Assembly (NCBI GenBank): GCA_002490775.1
Contig: DKUR01000045.1
Coordinates: 1 to 50,576 of the forward strand
Reading direction: 5' to 3'
DNA length: 50,576 nt
Origin: Lachnospiraceae bacterium UBA7199
Lineage (GTDB): Bacteria; Bacillota; Clostridia; Lachnospirales; Lachnospiraceae
This document shows positions 8,526-17,456 of this stretch, in pieces. The position numbers were made by a program, and so were the translations under genes. Within the stretch, counting starts at the first letter, position 1; each line of letters starts with the position of its first letter. The notes beneath the pieces are model-generated. The model was given only the letters and a program-made list of their open reading frames with translations, was not told where the DNA came from and did not search any database.

Positions 8526-8538
8526 AGTAACGATTACT
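8526..8538 (-). promoter_or_regulatory. Candidate PerR operator
   Basis: The perfect inverted repeat AGTAA-CGA-TTACT lies just downstream of the -10 box of the perR promoter. Its position suits a repressor acting on the perR-rubrerythrin-rubredoxin operon. It resembles, but does not match exactly, the TTATAATnATTATAA Per box of Bacillus. Confidence 0.65.
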
Positions 8539-8545
8539 GTTTTTA

Positions 8546-8573
8546 ATTATACAGGAAAATATCACACTGTCAA
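8546..8573 (-). promoter_or_regulatory. Sigma-A-type promoter of the perR operon
   Basis: On the minus strand TTGACA (8568-8573) is followed after 16 bases by TATAAT (8546-8551), both exact consensus hexamers. The candidate operator lies directly after it. Confidence 0.85.
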
Positions 8574-8734
8574 TATGTATTGCTTTCAATTTATAAATTT
8601 TTTATAGAATCATTTATTCTTTAATAACTAGCTTTTCATTCTATATGCTATAATCGATATGAAAGTATTTAAAAAACGGATACGGAAATAACCCTGATTT
8701 GAATGCCGGCTAAAGCGGGCAGATGGGAGCAAAA

Positions 8735-10213
8735 ATGAAATTTAAAACCAGACTGGTTGTTACATTTTTAACAATCGTCCTTTTACCACTGGTGCTTGCA
8801 TGTACAGCTTTTTTGTGCATTGGAGGGTATCTTACAAAAGGGCAGGAGGAGTATGGACTGCGCAATAACGATTACAATTTATTGATTGATCCTACTTTGG
8901 CGTCAAAAGTCATTTCCGACAGAGTTCTTTTTGAAGTAAAGGGAATTCTTGAGGGAGGTTCTCATGAGTTGGAGAATATAGACCGGCTTTCTCAAATCAA
9001 TGAAAGTATTAAGGATAAGTCGTCCTACATTCTTGTCAGAAAGCAGGATGAAATTTATTATACGGGAAATGAATTGGCGGCCAGACAGATTTTTGACAAG
9101 CTGCCTGATTTTCGGGGTGAAAATATAGGGCAGGAGCCGGATCAAAGCTTTTATTACAGTGATATGAAGAAGTTGGTAAGCCAGATGGACTTTTACTTTC
9201 CAGACGGCAGTGAAGGCAGTTTCTTTATTATTACCCGGGCGAATTTTGTATTATCAAGAAAGTTATTTGTTGATATGGCAATTGCAATTATGGTGATTTT
9301 AATATTTACCAGCATGTTTCTGACAAATTGGATCAGCCGGGGTGTTTTTGTACCTATTAACCAGTTGAATATTGCCATGCAGAATATTGCAGAAGGAAAT
9401 CTGGAATACATGCTTCCTGATGGGGGAGACAGTGAAATAGGAGAGCTTTACCGGAATTATGAAGATATGAGGCTTCGGTTGAAAGAATCTACAGATGAAA
9501 AGATATTTGCGGAAAAGCAGAATAAAGAGCTGGTCAGTAATATATCCCATGATCTGAAAACACCGATCACTGCAATAAAAGGCTACGTGGAAGGGATTAT
9601 GGATGGTGTGGCTGATACGCCGGAAAAGATGGATAAGTATATCAGAACTATATACAATAAAGCAAATGATATGGACAGGCTGATCAATGAGTTAACTGTA
9701 TATTCGGGAATTGATTCCAATCGTATCCCATATCATTTTCATAGAATCAATGTTTCAGAATATTTTGGGGATTGTATTGAGGAGGTAGGACTTGATCTGG
9801 AATCAAAAAACATAGAACTCAATTATTCGAATCTGGTGGCGCCGGACACGGTCATTATTGCAGATCCTGAACAGTTAAAACGTGTTATTAATAATATTAT
9901 TGGAAACAGCGTCAAATATCTGCATAAAGAAAAAGGTGAAATTGACATTCGCATTTTGGACGAGATAGATTCTATCCGGGTGGAAATTGAAGATAATGGA
10001 AAGGGCATTGCAGCGAAAGACCTGCCTAAAATATTTGAACGTTTTTACAGAAGTGATGCTTCCAGAAATTCCGCCCAGGGAGGAAGTGGAATTGGGCTCT
10101 CTATTGTGAAGAAGATAATAGAAGATCATGGCGGATATATATGGGCAACCAGCAAAGAGGAAGAGGGCACTTGTATGCATTTTGTGATACGAAAGTATCA
10201 GGAAGCGGAATAA
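8735..10213 (+). CDS. Sensor histidine kinase
   Basis: Membrane sensor kinase of a two-component pair. A membrane segment near residues 8-28 is followed by an extracellular sensor of about 140 residues with no recognised fold. A second membrane segment lies near 175-195 (MAIAIMVILIFTSMFL). Then come a HAMP domain, the phospho-accepting SHDLKTP (His near 271), and a HATPase domain with NNIIGNSVKYL, DNGKGI, FERFYR and GGSGIGLS. The ATG at 8735 has GGAG 5 bases upstream; the in-frame ATG at 8723 lies before that site. The response regulator follows with its own ribosome site about 20 bases on. Confidence 0.9.
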   Translation: MKFKTRLVVTFLTIVLLPLVLACTAFLCIGGYLTKGQEEYGLRNNDYNLLIDPTLASKVISDRVLFEVKGILEGGSHELENIDRLSQINESIKDKSSYILVRKQDEIYYTGNELAARQIFDKLPDFRGENIGQEPDQSFYYSDMKKLVSQMDFYFPDGSEGSFFIITRANFVLSRKLFVDMAIAIMVILIFTSMFLTNWISRGVFVPINQLNIAMQNIAEGNLEYMLPDGGDSEIGELYRNYEDMRLRLKESTDEKIFAEKQNKELVSNISHDLKTPITAIKGYVEGIMDGVADTPEKMDKYIRTIYNKANDMDRLINELTVYSGIDSNRIPYHFHRINVSEYFGDCIEEVGLDLESKNIELNYSNLVAPDTVIIADPEQLKRVINNIIGNSVKYLHKEKGEIDIRILDEIDSIRVEIEDNGKGIAAKDLPKIFERFYRSDASRNSAQGGSGIGLSIVKKIIEDHGGYIWATSKEEEGTCMHFVIRKYQEAE

Positions 10214-10234
10214 ATGAAAATTGGAGGAAATGAA

Positions 10235-10924
10235 ATGAGCAGAATTTTAATTATTGAGGATGAAGAAGCTATTGCAGATCTGGAAAAAGATTATCTGGAG
10301 TTAAGCGGATTTGAAGTCATAATTCGAAATGATGGTGATGACGGATTACAGATTGCCCTGTCAGAGGAATTTGATCTGATTGTACTTGATCTGATGCTGC
10401 CTGGTTTGGATGGATTTGAGATTTGCAAACGTATTCGTGAAGAAAAAAATATTCCAATTATCATGGTATCAGCCAAGAAGGACGACATTGATAAGATTAG
10501 AGGCTTAGGACTTGGCGCTGATGATTACATGACTAAACCGTTCAGCCCTAGTGAACTGGTTGCCAGGGTGAAGGCTCATATGGCAAGATATGACAGGCTT
10601 GTAGGATCAAATCAAAAGAACAATGATGTAATTGAAATTCGCGGCATCCGCATTGATAAAACTGCAAGAAGGGTTATTGTAGATGGGGTAGAAAAGGCAT
10701 TTACAGGGAAAGAATTTGATCTGCTTACCTTTTTAGCGGAACATCCCAATCATGTATATACCAAGGAAGAACTGTTCAGAGAGATTTGGGATATGGATTC
10801 TATCGGAGATATTGCGACAGTAACAGTGCATATTAAAAAGATTCGTGAAAAGATTGAATATGATTCTGCAAAGCCGCAATACATTGAAACAATTTGGGGT
10901 GTAGGATACCGCTTTAAGGTATAG
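10235..10924 (+). CDS. OmpR/PhoB-family response regulator
   Basis: DNA-binding response regulator paired with the kinase upstream. The receiver domain has the acidic pocket IIEDEE at the start, the phospho-acceptor Asp in LIVLDLMLPG near residue 52 and the conserved Lys in DYMTKPFSP. A winged-helix effector domain ends IETIWGVGYRFKV. The ATG at 10235 is preferred over the in-frame ATG at 10214 because TTGGAGGAAATGAA lies directly upstream and the protein then starts MSRILIIEDEE, as is usual. Target genes cannot be inferred. Confidence 0.9.
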   Translation: MSRILIIEDEEAIADLEKDYLELSGFEVIIRNDGDDGLQIALSEEFDLIVLDLMLPGLDGFEICKRIREEKNIPIIMVSAKKDDIDKIRGLGLGADDYMTKPFSPSELVARVKAHMARYDRLVGSNQKNNDVIEIRGIRIDKTARRVIVDGVEKAFTGKEFDLLTFLAEHPNHVYTKEELFREIWDMDSIGDIATVTVHIKKIREKIEYDSAKPQYIETIWGVGYRFKV

Positions 10925-10933
10925 GGGTTAAAG

Positions 10934-11674
10934 GTGCAGAAAAATATTATTTATGAAGATGAAGTCATTTTGGCGGTTTATAAGCCAGCCGGCATTGCGA
11001 CACAGACAGCCAGACTTGGCCAGCAGGATATGGTCAGTGAGCTTAAAAATTATTTAGCAAAAAAACCGGCGTATCAAGGGAAAAAGGAACCATATCTAGG
11101 GGTAGTGCACAGGCTTGACCAGCCGGTTTCCGGAGTACTGGTATTTGCCAAGACAAAGCAGGCAGCGGCAGAACTTAGCAGGCAGATCACAAGTGGAAAA
11201 ATGCATAAATATTATTATGCAGTTGCTTATGGCAGGCCTGATATACAGCAGGGGCGGTTGGAGGACTATCTATACAAGGATGCAAAGACAAATTTATCTT
11301 TAATAGCAGAGGAAGGTTTTCCCAATGCGCAAAAAGCTGTTTTGGAATATAAGCTGGTAAAGTCATTAATGGTTCTTGAAGAAAATGCGGAGCCTGAAGA
11401 AATTTCTCTGATAGAAATTAAATTAATAACGGGAAGGCACCATCAGATCAGGGTGCAGATGTCTCATAAGGGTATGCCTTTGCTTGGTGATAACAAATAT
11501 GGAAATGACCAGTCCAGAAGTTTGAGTTATGAGATTAAGTGCCGGAATGTGGCATTATGTGCATATAAGCTTGAATTTTTTCATCCGGTATTTAAGAAAA
11601 AAATTACATTTGAAAGACTGCCGGAAGGAGAAGTGTTTACCCCTTTTTTTACCAAAAATTTTTATGATCCTTAG
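10934..11674 (+). CDS. RluA-family pseudouridine synthase
   Basis: Converts uridine to pseudouridine in rRNA or tRNA. The catalytic signature VHRLDQPVSGVLVFAKT lies near residues 58-74, with the active-site Asp in RLD. The conserved RHHQIRVQMSHKGMPLLGD is near 165-185. At 246 residues it is a short RluA form without an S4 domain. The GTG start is 9 bases after the response-regulator stop, so it may be translated from the same message. Which RNA position it modifies is not determinable. Confidence 0.87.
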   Translation: MQKNIIYEDEVILAVYKPAGIATQTARLGQQDMVSELKNYLAKKPAYQGKKEPYLGVVHRLDQPVSGVLVFAKTKQAAAELSRQITSGKMHKYYYAVAYGRPDIQQGRLEDYLYKDAKTNLSLIAEEGFPNAQKAVLEYKLVKSLMVLEENAEPEEISLIEIKLITGRHHQIRVQMSHKGMPLLGDNKYGNDQSRSLSYEIKCRNVALCAYKLEFFHPVFKKKITFERLPEGEVFTPFFTKNFYDP

Positions 11675-11700
11675 AATAATTATTATCATATTTTATTTGA

Positions 11701-11760
11701 AATTACCCATACTACCAGTAGAAAATTTTGAGAAGCTGATAAGGTATGGGTGATTTTTTT
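11701..11760 (+). terminator. Terminator-like hairpin with T-run lying across the AI-2E permease start
   Basis: AATTACCCATAC (11701-11712) pairs with GTATGGGTGATT (11744-11755), eight perfect pairs plus four weaker ones. The loop is 31 bases and T7 (11754-11760) follows. The ATG of the next gene starts at the very next base, so the hairpin either ends the pseudouridine-synthase transcript or works as an attenuator for the permease. Confidence 0.65.
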
Positions 11761-12810
11761 ATGGACAAATTTCATTTATCGGAAACCGGAAAGAAATATT
11801 TATTAACTGGGGTAATTATTTTTATAGTCTATTTTGCGATGAAGTATATCAGTCCTATTGTATCGCCATTTATTTTTGCTTTTTTGCTGGCAGGAGCTTT
11901 GAACCCTTTAGTAAGAGGACTGAACAAAAAAATAAAGGTTCGTAAGTCAGTTTTAGCAGGCATTATCTTATTTTTCCTATGCCTGATTATTATAACATTA
12001 GCCTGGATGGCGCTTTCAGGATTGATTACAGGCGGCAGTAGGCTGGCGGTACAGATGCCGGATTATCAGGAGCAGCTATATGTTGTGTTGAACGATTGCT
12101 GCCATTTGATGGAAGAAAAATTTGGAGTGGATGGCAGCCAGATTGAAAATTTTATTGTGGAGCAGATCAATATTTTTATCGAAAACCTTGAAGTTAAAGT
12201 GATACCAGAGGTTATGGGAAAATCTGTAGGATATATGAGAAATATTGTAGGTTTTATCAGCTTTACTGTAGTAATGATAATCGCTATACTTCTAATTATG
12301 AAGGATTATGACAGCTACCTGGATAAAATAAAAAAAGAACAGAGCCTTAAAGCATTGAGAGAGGTAGGCAGAAAAGTGCTTTTTTACGTAAAGACCTTTA
12401 TTCGGGCGCAGATCATTATTCTTTGCGTTATCAGTGGAATATGTGCGGTTACACTGACAATTATGGGAATGGAAGGAGGAATATTATACGGAATATTGAC
12501 GGGTGTTATGGATATGCTTCCTTTTATAGGAACCGGAATTATGCTTCTCCCATTGGCAATTTTCCGGCTGGTTAGCGGGAATTACTGGCAGGCTTTTGTG
12601 TGCTTCTGCCTTTATGCGGTATGCGCTCTGGTTAGAGAGTTTTTAGAACCGAAGCTGATAGGAGAGCGTGTGGGAGTATGGCCGGTAGGTATTTTATTTG
12701 CTGTTTTTGCAGGAATTCATTTATTTGGTGTGTGGGGGATTATTAAAGGCCCGCTGTCACTGGTGATTATTTGCGAAAGCTGCAAATACTTAAATAGTAG
12801 TTTGCAATAG
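11761..12810 (+). CDS. AI-2E family transporter (PF01594-type permease)
   Basis: Multi-pass membrane protein of the AI-2E/YdiK family, with about eight hydrophobic segments. The family features include an amphipathic central region and the C-terminal stretch PFIGTGIMLLPLAIFRL, followed by EFLEPKLIGERVGVWPVGIL. Members have been linked to export of autoinducer-2 or to Na+/H+ exchange, so the substrate is open. I place the start at the ATG at 11761. The alternative in-frame ATG at 11746 lies inside the hairpin arm. The ribosome site is poor (GGGTG), which fits control by the hairpin. Confidence 0.8.
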   Translation: MDKFHLSETGKKYLLTGVIIFIVYFAMKYISPIVSPFIFAFLLAGALNPLVRGLNKKIKVRKSVLAGIILFFLCLIIITLAWMALSGLITGGSRLAVQMPDYQEQLYVVLNDCCHLMEEKFGVDGSQIENFIVEQINIFIENLEVKVIPEVMGKSVGYMRNIVGFISFTVVMIIAILLIMKDYDSYLDKIKKEQSLKALREVGRKVLFYVKTFIRAQIIILCVISGICAVTLTIMGMEGGILYGILTGVMDMLPFIGTGIMLLPLAIFRLVSGNYWQAFVCFCLYAVCALVREFLEPKLIGERVGVWPVGILFAVFAGIHLFGVWGIIKGPLSLVIICESCKYLNSSLQ

Positions 12811-12840
12811 AATATTTACAGAAAAGCAACTTCCCTGTTA

Positions 12841-12867
12841 TACTATTTTTGTTATTGCAAAATAGTA
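12841..12867 (+). other. Hairpin in the leader of the O-antigen-ligase-like gene
   Basis: TACTATTTT (12841-12849) pairs perfectly with AAAATAGTA (12859-12867) around a nine-base loop, ending just before the ribosome site of the next gene. No T-run follows. It may influence translation of that gene. Confidence 0.4.
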
Positions 12868-12882
12868 AAAGAAGGTGGCAGG

Positions 12883-14424
12883 TTGATCAAAAAAGCAGGG
12901 AATTTATTTACAACAGCATATTTGTTACTTATTTTTGGTGTTTATCCTTTTTATATGAAGCAGGGGTATGTGGATATTGGAAAGGCCAAATATCATTTTT
13001 TTATTTATAGTTCTCTTGCTGCAGCAGGTATTTTTGCATTGATCAGCTTTTTTTTAGCAGCGCAGAATATTGGTAAGTGGTTAAAGAAACGCAGGATGCA
13101 TTTGATTGATTGGGATAAACTATCGGTTGTGGACCTGTTTGTAATGATGTATGCCACAGAAATTTTTATTTCCTATGCATTCTCAGATTTCCGCAAGGAA
13201 GCATTATGGGGAACGGAAGGCTGGTATATGGGGCTCGTTCTTAAACTTACTTTATGTGCTTTGTATTTTTTCATATCCAGATTATGGGATGGAAGCAGGA
13301 TAGTTTGGTATACAGCCATTGCAGCATCGGGCATCGTATTTATTTTTGGAATTTTGGACAGGTTTTCCATTTATTTGATTCCTTTGGAAATACGTCAGAG
13401 CGAATTTATTTCTACTCTTGGAAATATTAATTGGTATAGTGGATATTTGTCAGTGCTTGCACCGGTTGGCATCAGCATATTTTTGTTTCAAAATGAAAAT
13501 ATTTACCGGAAATTGTTTTATGCAATTTATACAACAGTTTCTTTTATGGCAGGATTAAGTCAGGGCGGAGACAGTATTTTTCTTTTCTTTGCAGCACTGT
13601 TTTTTATGCTGCTTTGGATTTCCATAGAAAAAGAAGCGTGGTTTAGGAATTATTTTTTATTAATTTTTTTATGGGGGCTTTCGGCACAGGTAGTTAGACT
13701 CATGCGGCTGCTTATGCCGGATCACTATAATTATGATACTAATAATTTGTGCGCTTATGCTACTGGATCAAATATTACGCTGGTGGTAGGCATTTTTGGT
13801 CTTTTAGCTTACGCTGCGCTTTCATGGAAAAAAGAAAAATTGATTTTGAATGAGCACATAAAAAAAATAGTAAGAAAAACAATGATTGTATTGCTTTTAG
13901 GAGGGATGGCGCTATGGTTTTTCGTATCCGGAATCAACACATTTACAGGAGTTTTCGGTCTGGAGCAAAAAAGCTTTCTATTGTTAAATGAAAACTGGGG
14001 AAATGGCAGGGGGGCCGCTTTTTCAATTGCCTTTGATGGCTTTAAGCAATTACCTGTCTTACATAAAATTATAGGAGTAGGGCCGGACTGTTTTTCTGCA
14101 TACGTTTATGGTCTGCCGGACGTAGCTGTGAAATTAAGGGAAGCTTTTGGAAACAGCAGGCTGACCAATGCCCATAATGAACTGCTTACCTGTCTTATAA
14201 ACGAAGGAATTTTGGGTGTATGTCTGTTTTTGGGGATTGTGGTATTTTTTGTAAAAAAGTGCATGAAGAAGGGAACAGAAAATTACGTTTTTTATGCTTT
14301 GGCAGCATGCATGATCTGTTATTTATGTCATAATATGGTCAGCTTTGAACAGGTTTTAAATCTGCCTTTCTTATTTCTGCTTATGGGAATGGGAGGTGCA
14401 GGACTCCAGAGATGGGATGATTGA
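12883..14424 (+). CDS. O-antigen ligase / Wzy-like polytopic membrane protein
   Basis: Integral membrane protein of 513 residues with roughly ten to twelve hydrophobic segments. Near residues 425-450 it has NAHNELLTCLINEGILGV, the HNxxLxxLxExGxxG pattern of the O-antigen ligase/polymerase superfamily. Such proteins join or polymerise lipid-linked glycans in Gram-negatives. In Bacillota they usually act in polysaccharide or teichuronic-type polymer assembly. No other glycan-synthesis genes are nearby, so its partner pathway is unknown. The start is a TTG with AAGGTGG just upstream. Confidence 0.75.
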   Translation: MIKKAGNLFTTAYLLLIFGVYPFYMKQGYVDIGKAKYHFFIYSSLAAAGIFALISFFLAAQNIGKWLKKRRMHLIDWDKLSVVDLFVMMYATEIFISYAFSDFRKEALWGTEGWYMGLVLKLTLCALYFFISRLWDGSRIVWYTAIAASGIVFIFGILDRFSIYLIPLEIRQSEFISTLGNINWYSGYLSVLAPVGISIFLFQNENIYRKLFYAIYTTVSFMAGLSQGGDSIFLFFAALFFMLLWISIEKEAWFRNYFLLIFLWGLSAQVVRLMRLLMPDHYNYDTNNLCAYATGSNITLVVGIFGLLAYAALSWKKEKLILNEHIKKIVRKTMIVLLLGGMALWFFVSGINTFTGVFGLEQKSFLLLNENWGNGRGAAFSIAFDGFKQLPVLHKIIGVGPDCFSAYVYGLPDVAVKLREAFGNSRLTNAHNELLTCLINEGILGVCLFLGIVVFFVKKCMKKGTENYVFYALAACMICYLCHNMVSFEQVLNLPFLFLLMGMGGAGLQRWDD

Positions 14425-14496
14425 CTTTTTTATTTGCTATGCATTATTATGTAAAAGAGTATTTGACAAACGAGGGATTATTACGGAGGGAGAAGA

Positions 14497-15978
14497 ATGG
14501 AAAACAATCAGAATTTTCAAGAAATGGAATATTTAAATAAACGTTTTTTAAATTGTTATGAAATTATTGCCGGAATTCTTTTTGCCGCATATATGGTAGA
14601 GCTTGTTAAAGGAAACAGGACGCTGGGATATACAGCAGTATTTTGTGCATTTTTAGTGATACCCCTTATGATTACGATTTTTATTTATTTGAAGGATAAG
14701 AATAGCAAAATGGTAAAGTATTTTGGGCTTTTTGGATATCAGGCTTTATATGCCTTTGTTCTTCTTACCTCAGTAAGCATTTTATCATTCTGTTATGTAC
14801 TTCCTATGATCGTTGCCATTGCGCTTTATCAGGACAGTAAGTTTGCGATCAAAGGAGGTATTACAGCAGTTCTTATTAATTTTGTGTATATAGTCGTTAC
14901 TTCTATTCAAACTGGTGCGGAGAGTCTGGATATTGTGAATTTTGAAATCGAGATTGCAGCAGTTGCGCTGGTAGCAGGTTTGTCGATTCTTTCCACGAAG
15001 GTGCTAGAGAGAGTTAATAATTATAAAGTAAATTTAATTGAGCAGGATAAGAAAAAAGAAGAAGCTGTTTTAAATCAGATTTTAGAGTCTACAGGCAAGT
15101 TGATCGAAAAGATTTCCCAGATCAGTACAGAAGCAAAGAATATGTCGAAGCAGGGCGGGCGAAGCAAGGTAGCAATAGGAGAAATTGTAACGGGAACCAA
15201 TGATTTGGCAGGTACGATCCAAAATCAGCTTCAGATGACAGAAAATATTGGTACACTTACGGACAACATGGGAGTAATCGTAGAAGAGATTCAGGATAAA
15301 TTTATTGGTACGAGAGAGGTTACGGAGACAGGAAACAGAGACGTGGAGGAGCTGCTTAAGTCTTCGGAGCAAAGTGAGAAGGCCAGCAGCAAAGTGAGCA
15401 CTACAATGACAAGTCTGATGCGCCAGACACATGAGGTAAATGAAATTCTTGAAATGATAGAAAGTATTACAAACCAGACAGAGCTTTTGGCATTAAATGC
15501 CAGCATTGAAGCGGCACGTGCAGGAGAGGCAGGAAGAGGTTTTGCAGTGGTTGCAGAAGAAATTAAAAAGCTTGCAGCGCAGACGGAAGAAGCCACTCAT
15601 CAGGTAAAAGGCATTTTGGATGAGCTTACCCGCCAGACGGATATGGCCGAAAAGAGTGTAGGCAGTCTGGTGGAATTAAATAAGAAGCAGGCACAGCTTG
15701 TAACACAGACGCGTACTGCTTTTGAAAGGATACATGAAGACATTACAGAGGTAAACGACAGCGTGGAAAAGCAGTCCTCTCATATGATTCAGATTAAGGC
15801 CAGCAATAAAGAAATTATTCAGTATGTTGAGAGTTTAAGTGCATTTAGTGAGGAGCTCCTTGCTAATACGGAAAACACTAGAGAGCTTACAGACGATACG
15901 ATTGAAGGAACCAGAAAGGTCAGCCTTCTTTTGGATGAAGTAATGGAAGAAGTAGAAGTCTTAAAGACGATTGTATAA
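14497..15978 (+). CDS. Methyl-accepting chemotaxis protein with polytopic N-terminal membrane domain
   Basis: Chemoreceptor whose N-terminal 180 residues form about six membrane helices with little extracellular sequence. There is no obvious HAMP domain. The signalling domain follows as a long coiled coil with the conserved tip NQTELLALNASIEAARAGEAGRGFAV split around residues 325-350. The architecture suggests sensing within the membrane or of membrane state. The site ACGGAGGGAG precedes the ATG. No che genes occur in this window. Confidence 0.87.
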   Translation: MENNQNFQEMEYLNKRFLNCYEIIAGILFAAYMVELVKGNRTLGYTAVFCAFLVIPLMITIFIYLKDKNSKMVKYFGLFGYQALYAFVLLTSVSILSFCYVLPMIVAIALYQDSKFAIKGGITAVLINFVYIVVTSIQTGAESLDIVNFEIEIAAVALVAGLSILSTKVLERVNNYKVNLIEQDKKKEEAVLNQILESTGKLIEKISQISTEAKNMSKQGGRSKVAIGEIVTGTNDLAGTIQNQLQMTENIGTLTDNMGVIVEEIQDKFIGTREVTETGNRDVEELLKSSEQSEKASSKVSTTMTSLMRQTHEVNEILEMIESITNQTELLALNASIEAARAGEAGRGFAVVAEEIKKLAAQTEEATHQVKGILDELTRQTDMAEKSVGSLVELNKKQAQLVTQTRTAFERIHEDITEVNDSVEKQSSHMIQIKASNKEIIQYVESLSAFSEELLANTENTRELTDDTIEGTRKVSLLLDEVMEEVEVLKTIV

Positions 15979-16000
15979 ATTACAAAAAGGAGAAGGAAAG

Positions 16001-17431
16001 ATGGCTGAAAAAAAGTTAGTAGAAGCAATCACGTCCATGAGTGAAGATTTTGCACAGTGGTATACGGATGTGGTGAAGAAGGCGGAGTTGATTGATTACT
16101 CCAATGTAAAAGGCTGCATGGTAATTAAACCTGCAGGATATGCAATATGGGAAAATATTCAAAAGCGCCTGGATGAAAGATTTAAGGCAGTGGGCGTTGA
16201 AAATGTATATATGCCTATGTTTATCCCTGAAAGCCTTTTACAAAAGGAAAAAGATCACGTGGAAGGGTTTGCGCCTGAAGCGGCTTGGGTGACGTATGGA
16301 GGCTCAAGTCCTTTGCAGGAGAGAATGTGTGTCAGACCTACGTCTGAAACACTATTTTGTGATTTTTATAAGGGAGATATTCAGTCTTACCGCGATCTTC
16401 CAAAGGTATATAACCAGTGGTGCAGTGTAGTTCGCTGGGAAAAGGAAACAAGACCTTTCTTACGTTCCAGAGAATTTTTATGGCAGGAAGGCCATACTGC
16501 CCATGCTACTGCTGATGAGGCCGAAGAAAGAACGGAACAGATGCTGAATGTTTATGCAGATTTTTGTGAAGAGGTTCTGGCAATTCCTGTGGTGAAAGGA
16601 CGTAAGACAGAAAAAGAAAAGTTTGCAGGTGCAGAAGCTACGTATACCATTGAGGCGCTGATGCATGACGGAAAGGCACTGCAGTCAGGAACCAGCCACA
16701 ATTTTGGAGATGGATTTGCAAAGGCTTTTGGTATTCAGTTTACGGATAAAGACAATCAGTTAAAATATGTTTACCAGACTTCCTGGGGAATGTCTACCAG
16801 GATTATCGGGGCGATTATCATGGTGCATGGGGACGATTCAGGGTTAGTGCTTCCTCCTGAGATCGCGCCTACACAGGTGATGATCATACCCATTCAGCAA
16901 AAGAAGGAAGGAGTTTTGGATAAGGCTTATGAGCTTCGGGATCGGCTAAAGAATTTCCGTGTAAAGGTTGACGATTCTGATAAGAGTCCCGGATGGAAGT
17001 TTTCTGAGCAGGAGATGCGTGGTATTCCTATGCGTGTGGAGATTGGACCTAAGGATATAGAAGCTGGTAAATGTGTAATCTGCCGGCGCGATACCAGAGA
17101 GAAAATTGAGGTGGAACTGGAAAAATTAGAAGAAACAGTAGCTGGACTTATTACGAAAATTCAGGCAGATATGCTTGACAGAGCCAGAAAACATTTGGAG
17201 GAGCATACCTACACTGCAACATGCAGAGAAGAATTTGAGAAAATATTTTCACAAAAAACGGGCTTTGTAAAAGCAATGTGGTGTGGAGATAGATCCTGCG
17301 AGGAAGAAATCAAAGAGAATATGGGTGTCAGCAGCCGGTGCATGCCTTTCAATCAGGAATGTCTGTCAGACACCTGTGTTTATTGTGGAAAGAGCGCTAA
17401 AAAAATGGTATACTGGGGAAAAGCGTATTAA
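16001..17431 (+). CDS. proS: Prolyl-tRNA synthetase, eukaryote/archaeal-type (ProS type 3)
   Basis: Class II aminoacyl-tRNA synthetase that charges tRNA-Pro. At 476 residues it is the short type without the bacterial editing insertion. Class II motifs are visible: VRPTSETLFCDFYK, the REFLWQEGHTAHAT stretch and GTSHNFGDGFAKAFGI. The anticodon-binding domain follows, then a C-terminal Cys-rich domain (CVYCG) ending in WGKAY, as in archaeal enzymes. The start at 16001 has AAAAAGGAGAAGG upstream and gives MAEKKLVEAIT; a reading from 15971 would overlap the chemoreceptor. Confidence 0.95.
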   Translation: MAEKKLVEAITSMSEDFAQWYTDVVKKAELIDYSNVKGCMVIKPAGYAIWENIQKRLDERFKAVGVENVYMPMFIPESLLQKEKDHVEGFAPEAAWVTYGGSSPLQERMCVRPTSETLFCDFYKGDIQSYRDLPKVYNQWCSVVRWEKETRPFLRSREFLWQEGHTAHATADEAEERTEQMLNVYADFCEEVLAIPVVKGRKTEKEKFAGAEATYTIEALMHDGKALQSGTSHNFGDGFAKAFGIQFTDKDNQLKYVYQTSWGMSTRIIGAIIMVHGDDSGLVLPPEIAPTQVMIIPIQQKKEGVLDKAYELRDRLKNFRVKVDDSDKSPGWKFSEQEMRGIPMRVEIGPKDIEAGKCVICRRDTREKIEVELEKLEETVAGLITKIQADMLDRARKHLEEHTYTATCREEFEKIFSQKTGFVKAMWCGDRSCEEEIKENMGVSSRCMPFNQECLSDTCVYCGKSAKKMVYWGKAY

Positions 17432-17456
17432 AAACACAGTATGTAAGGAATAACGA

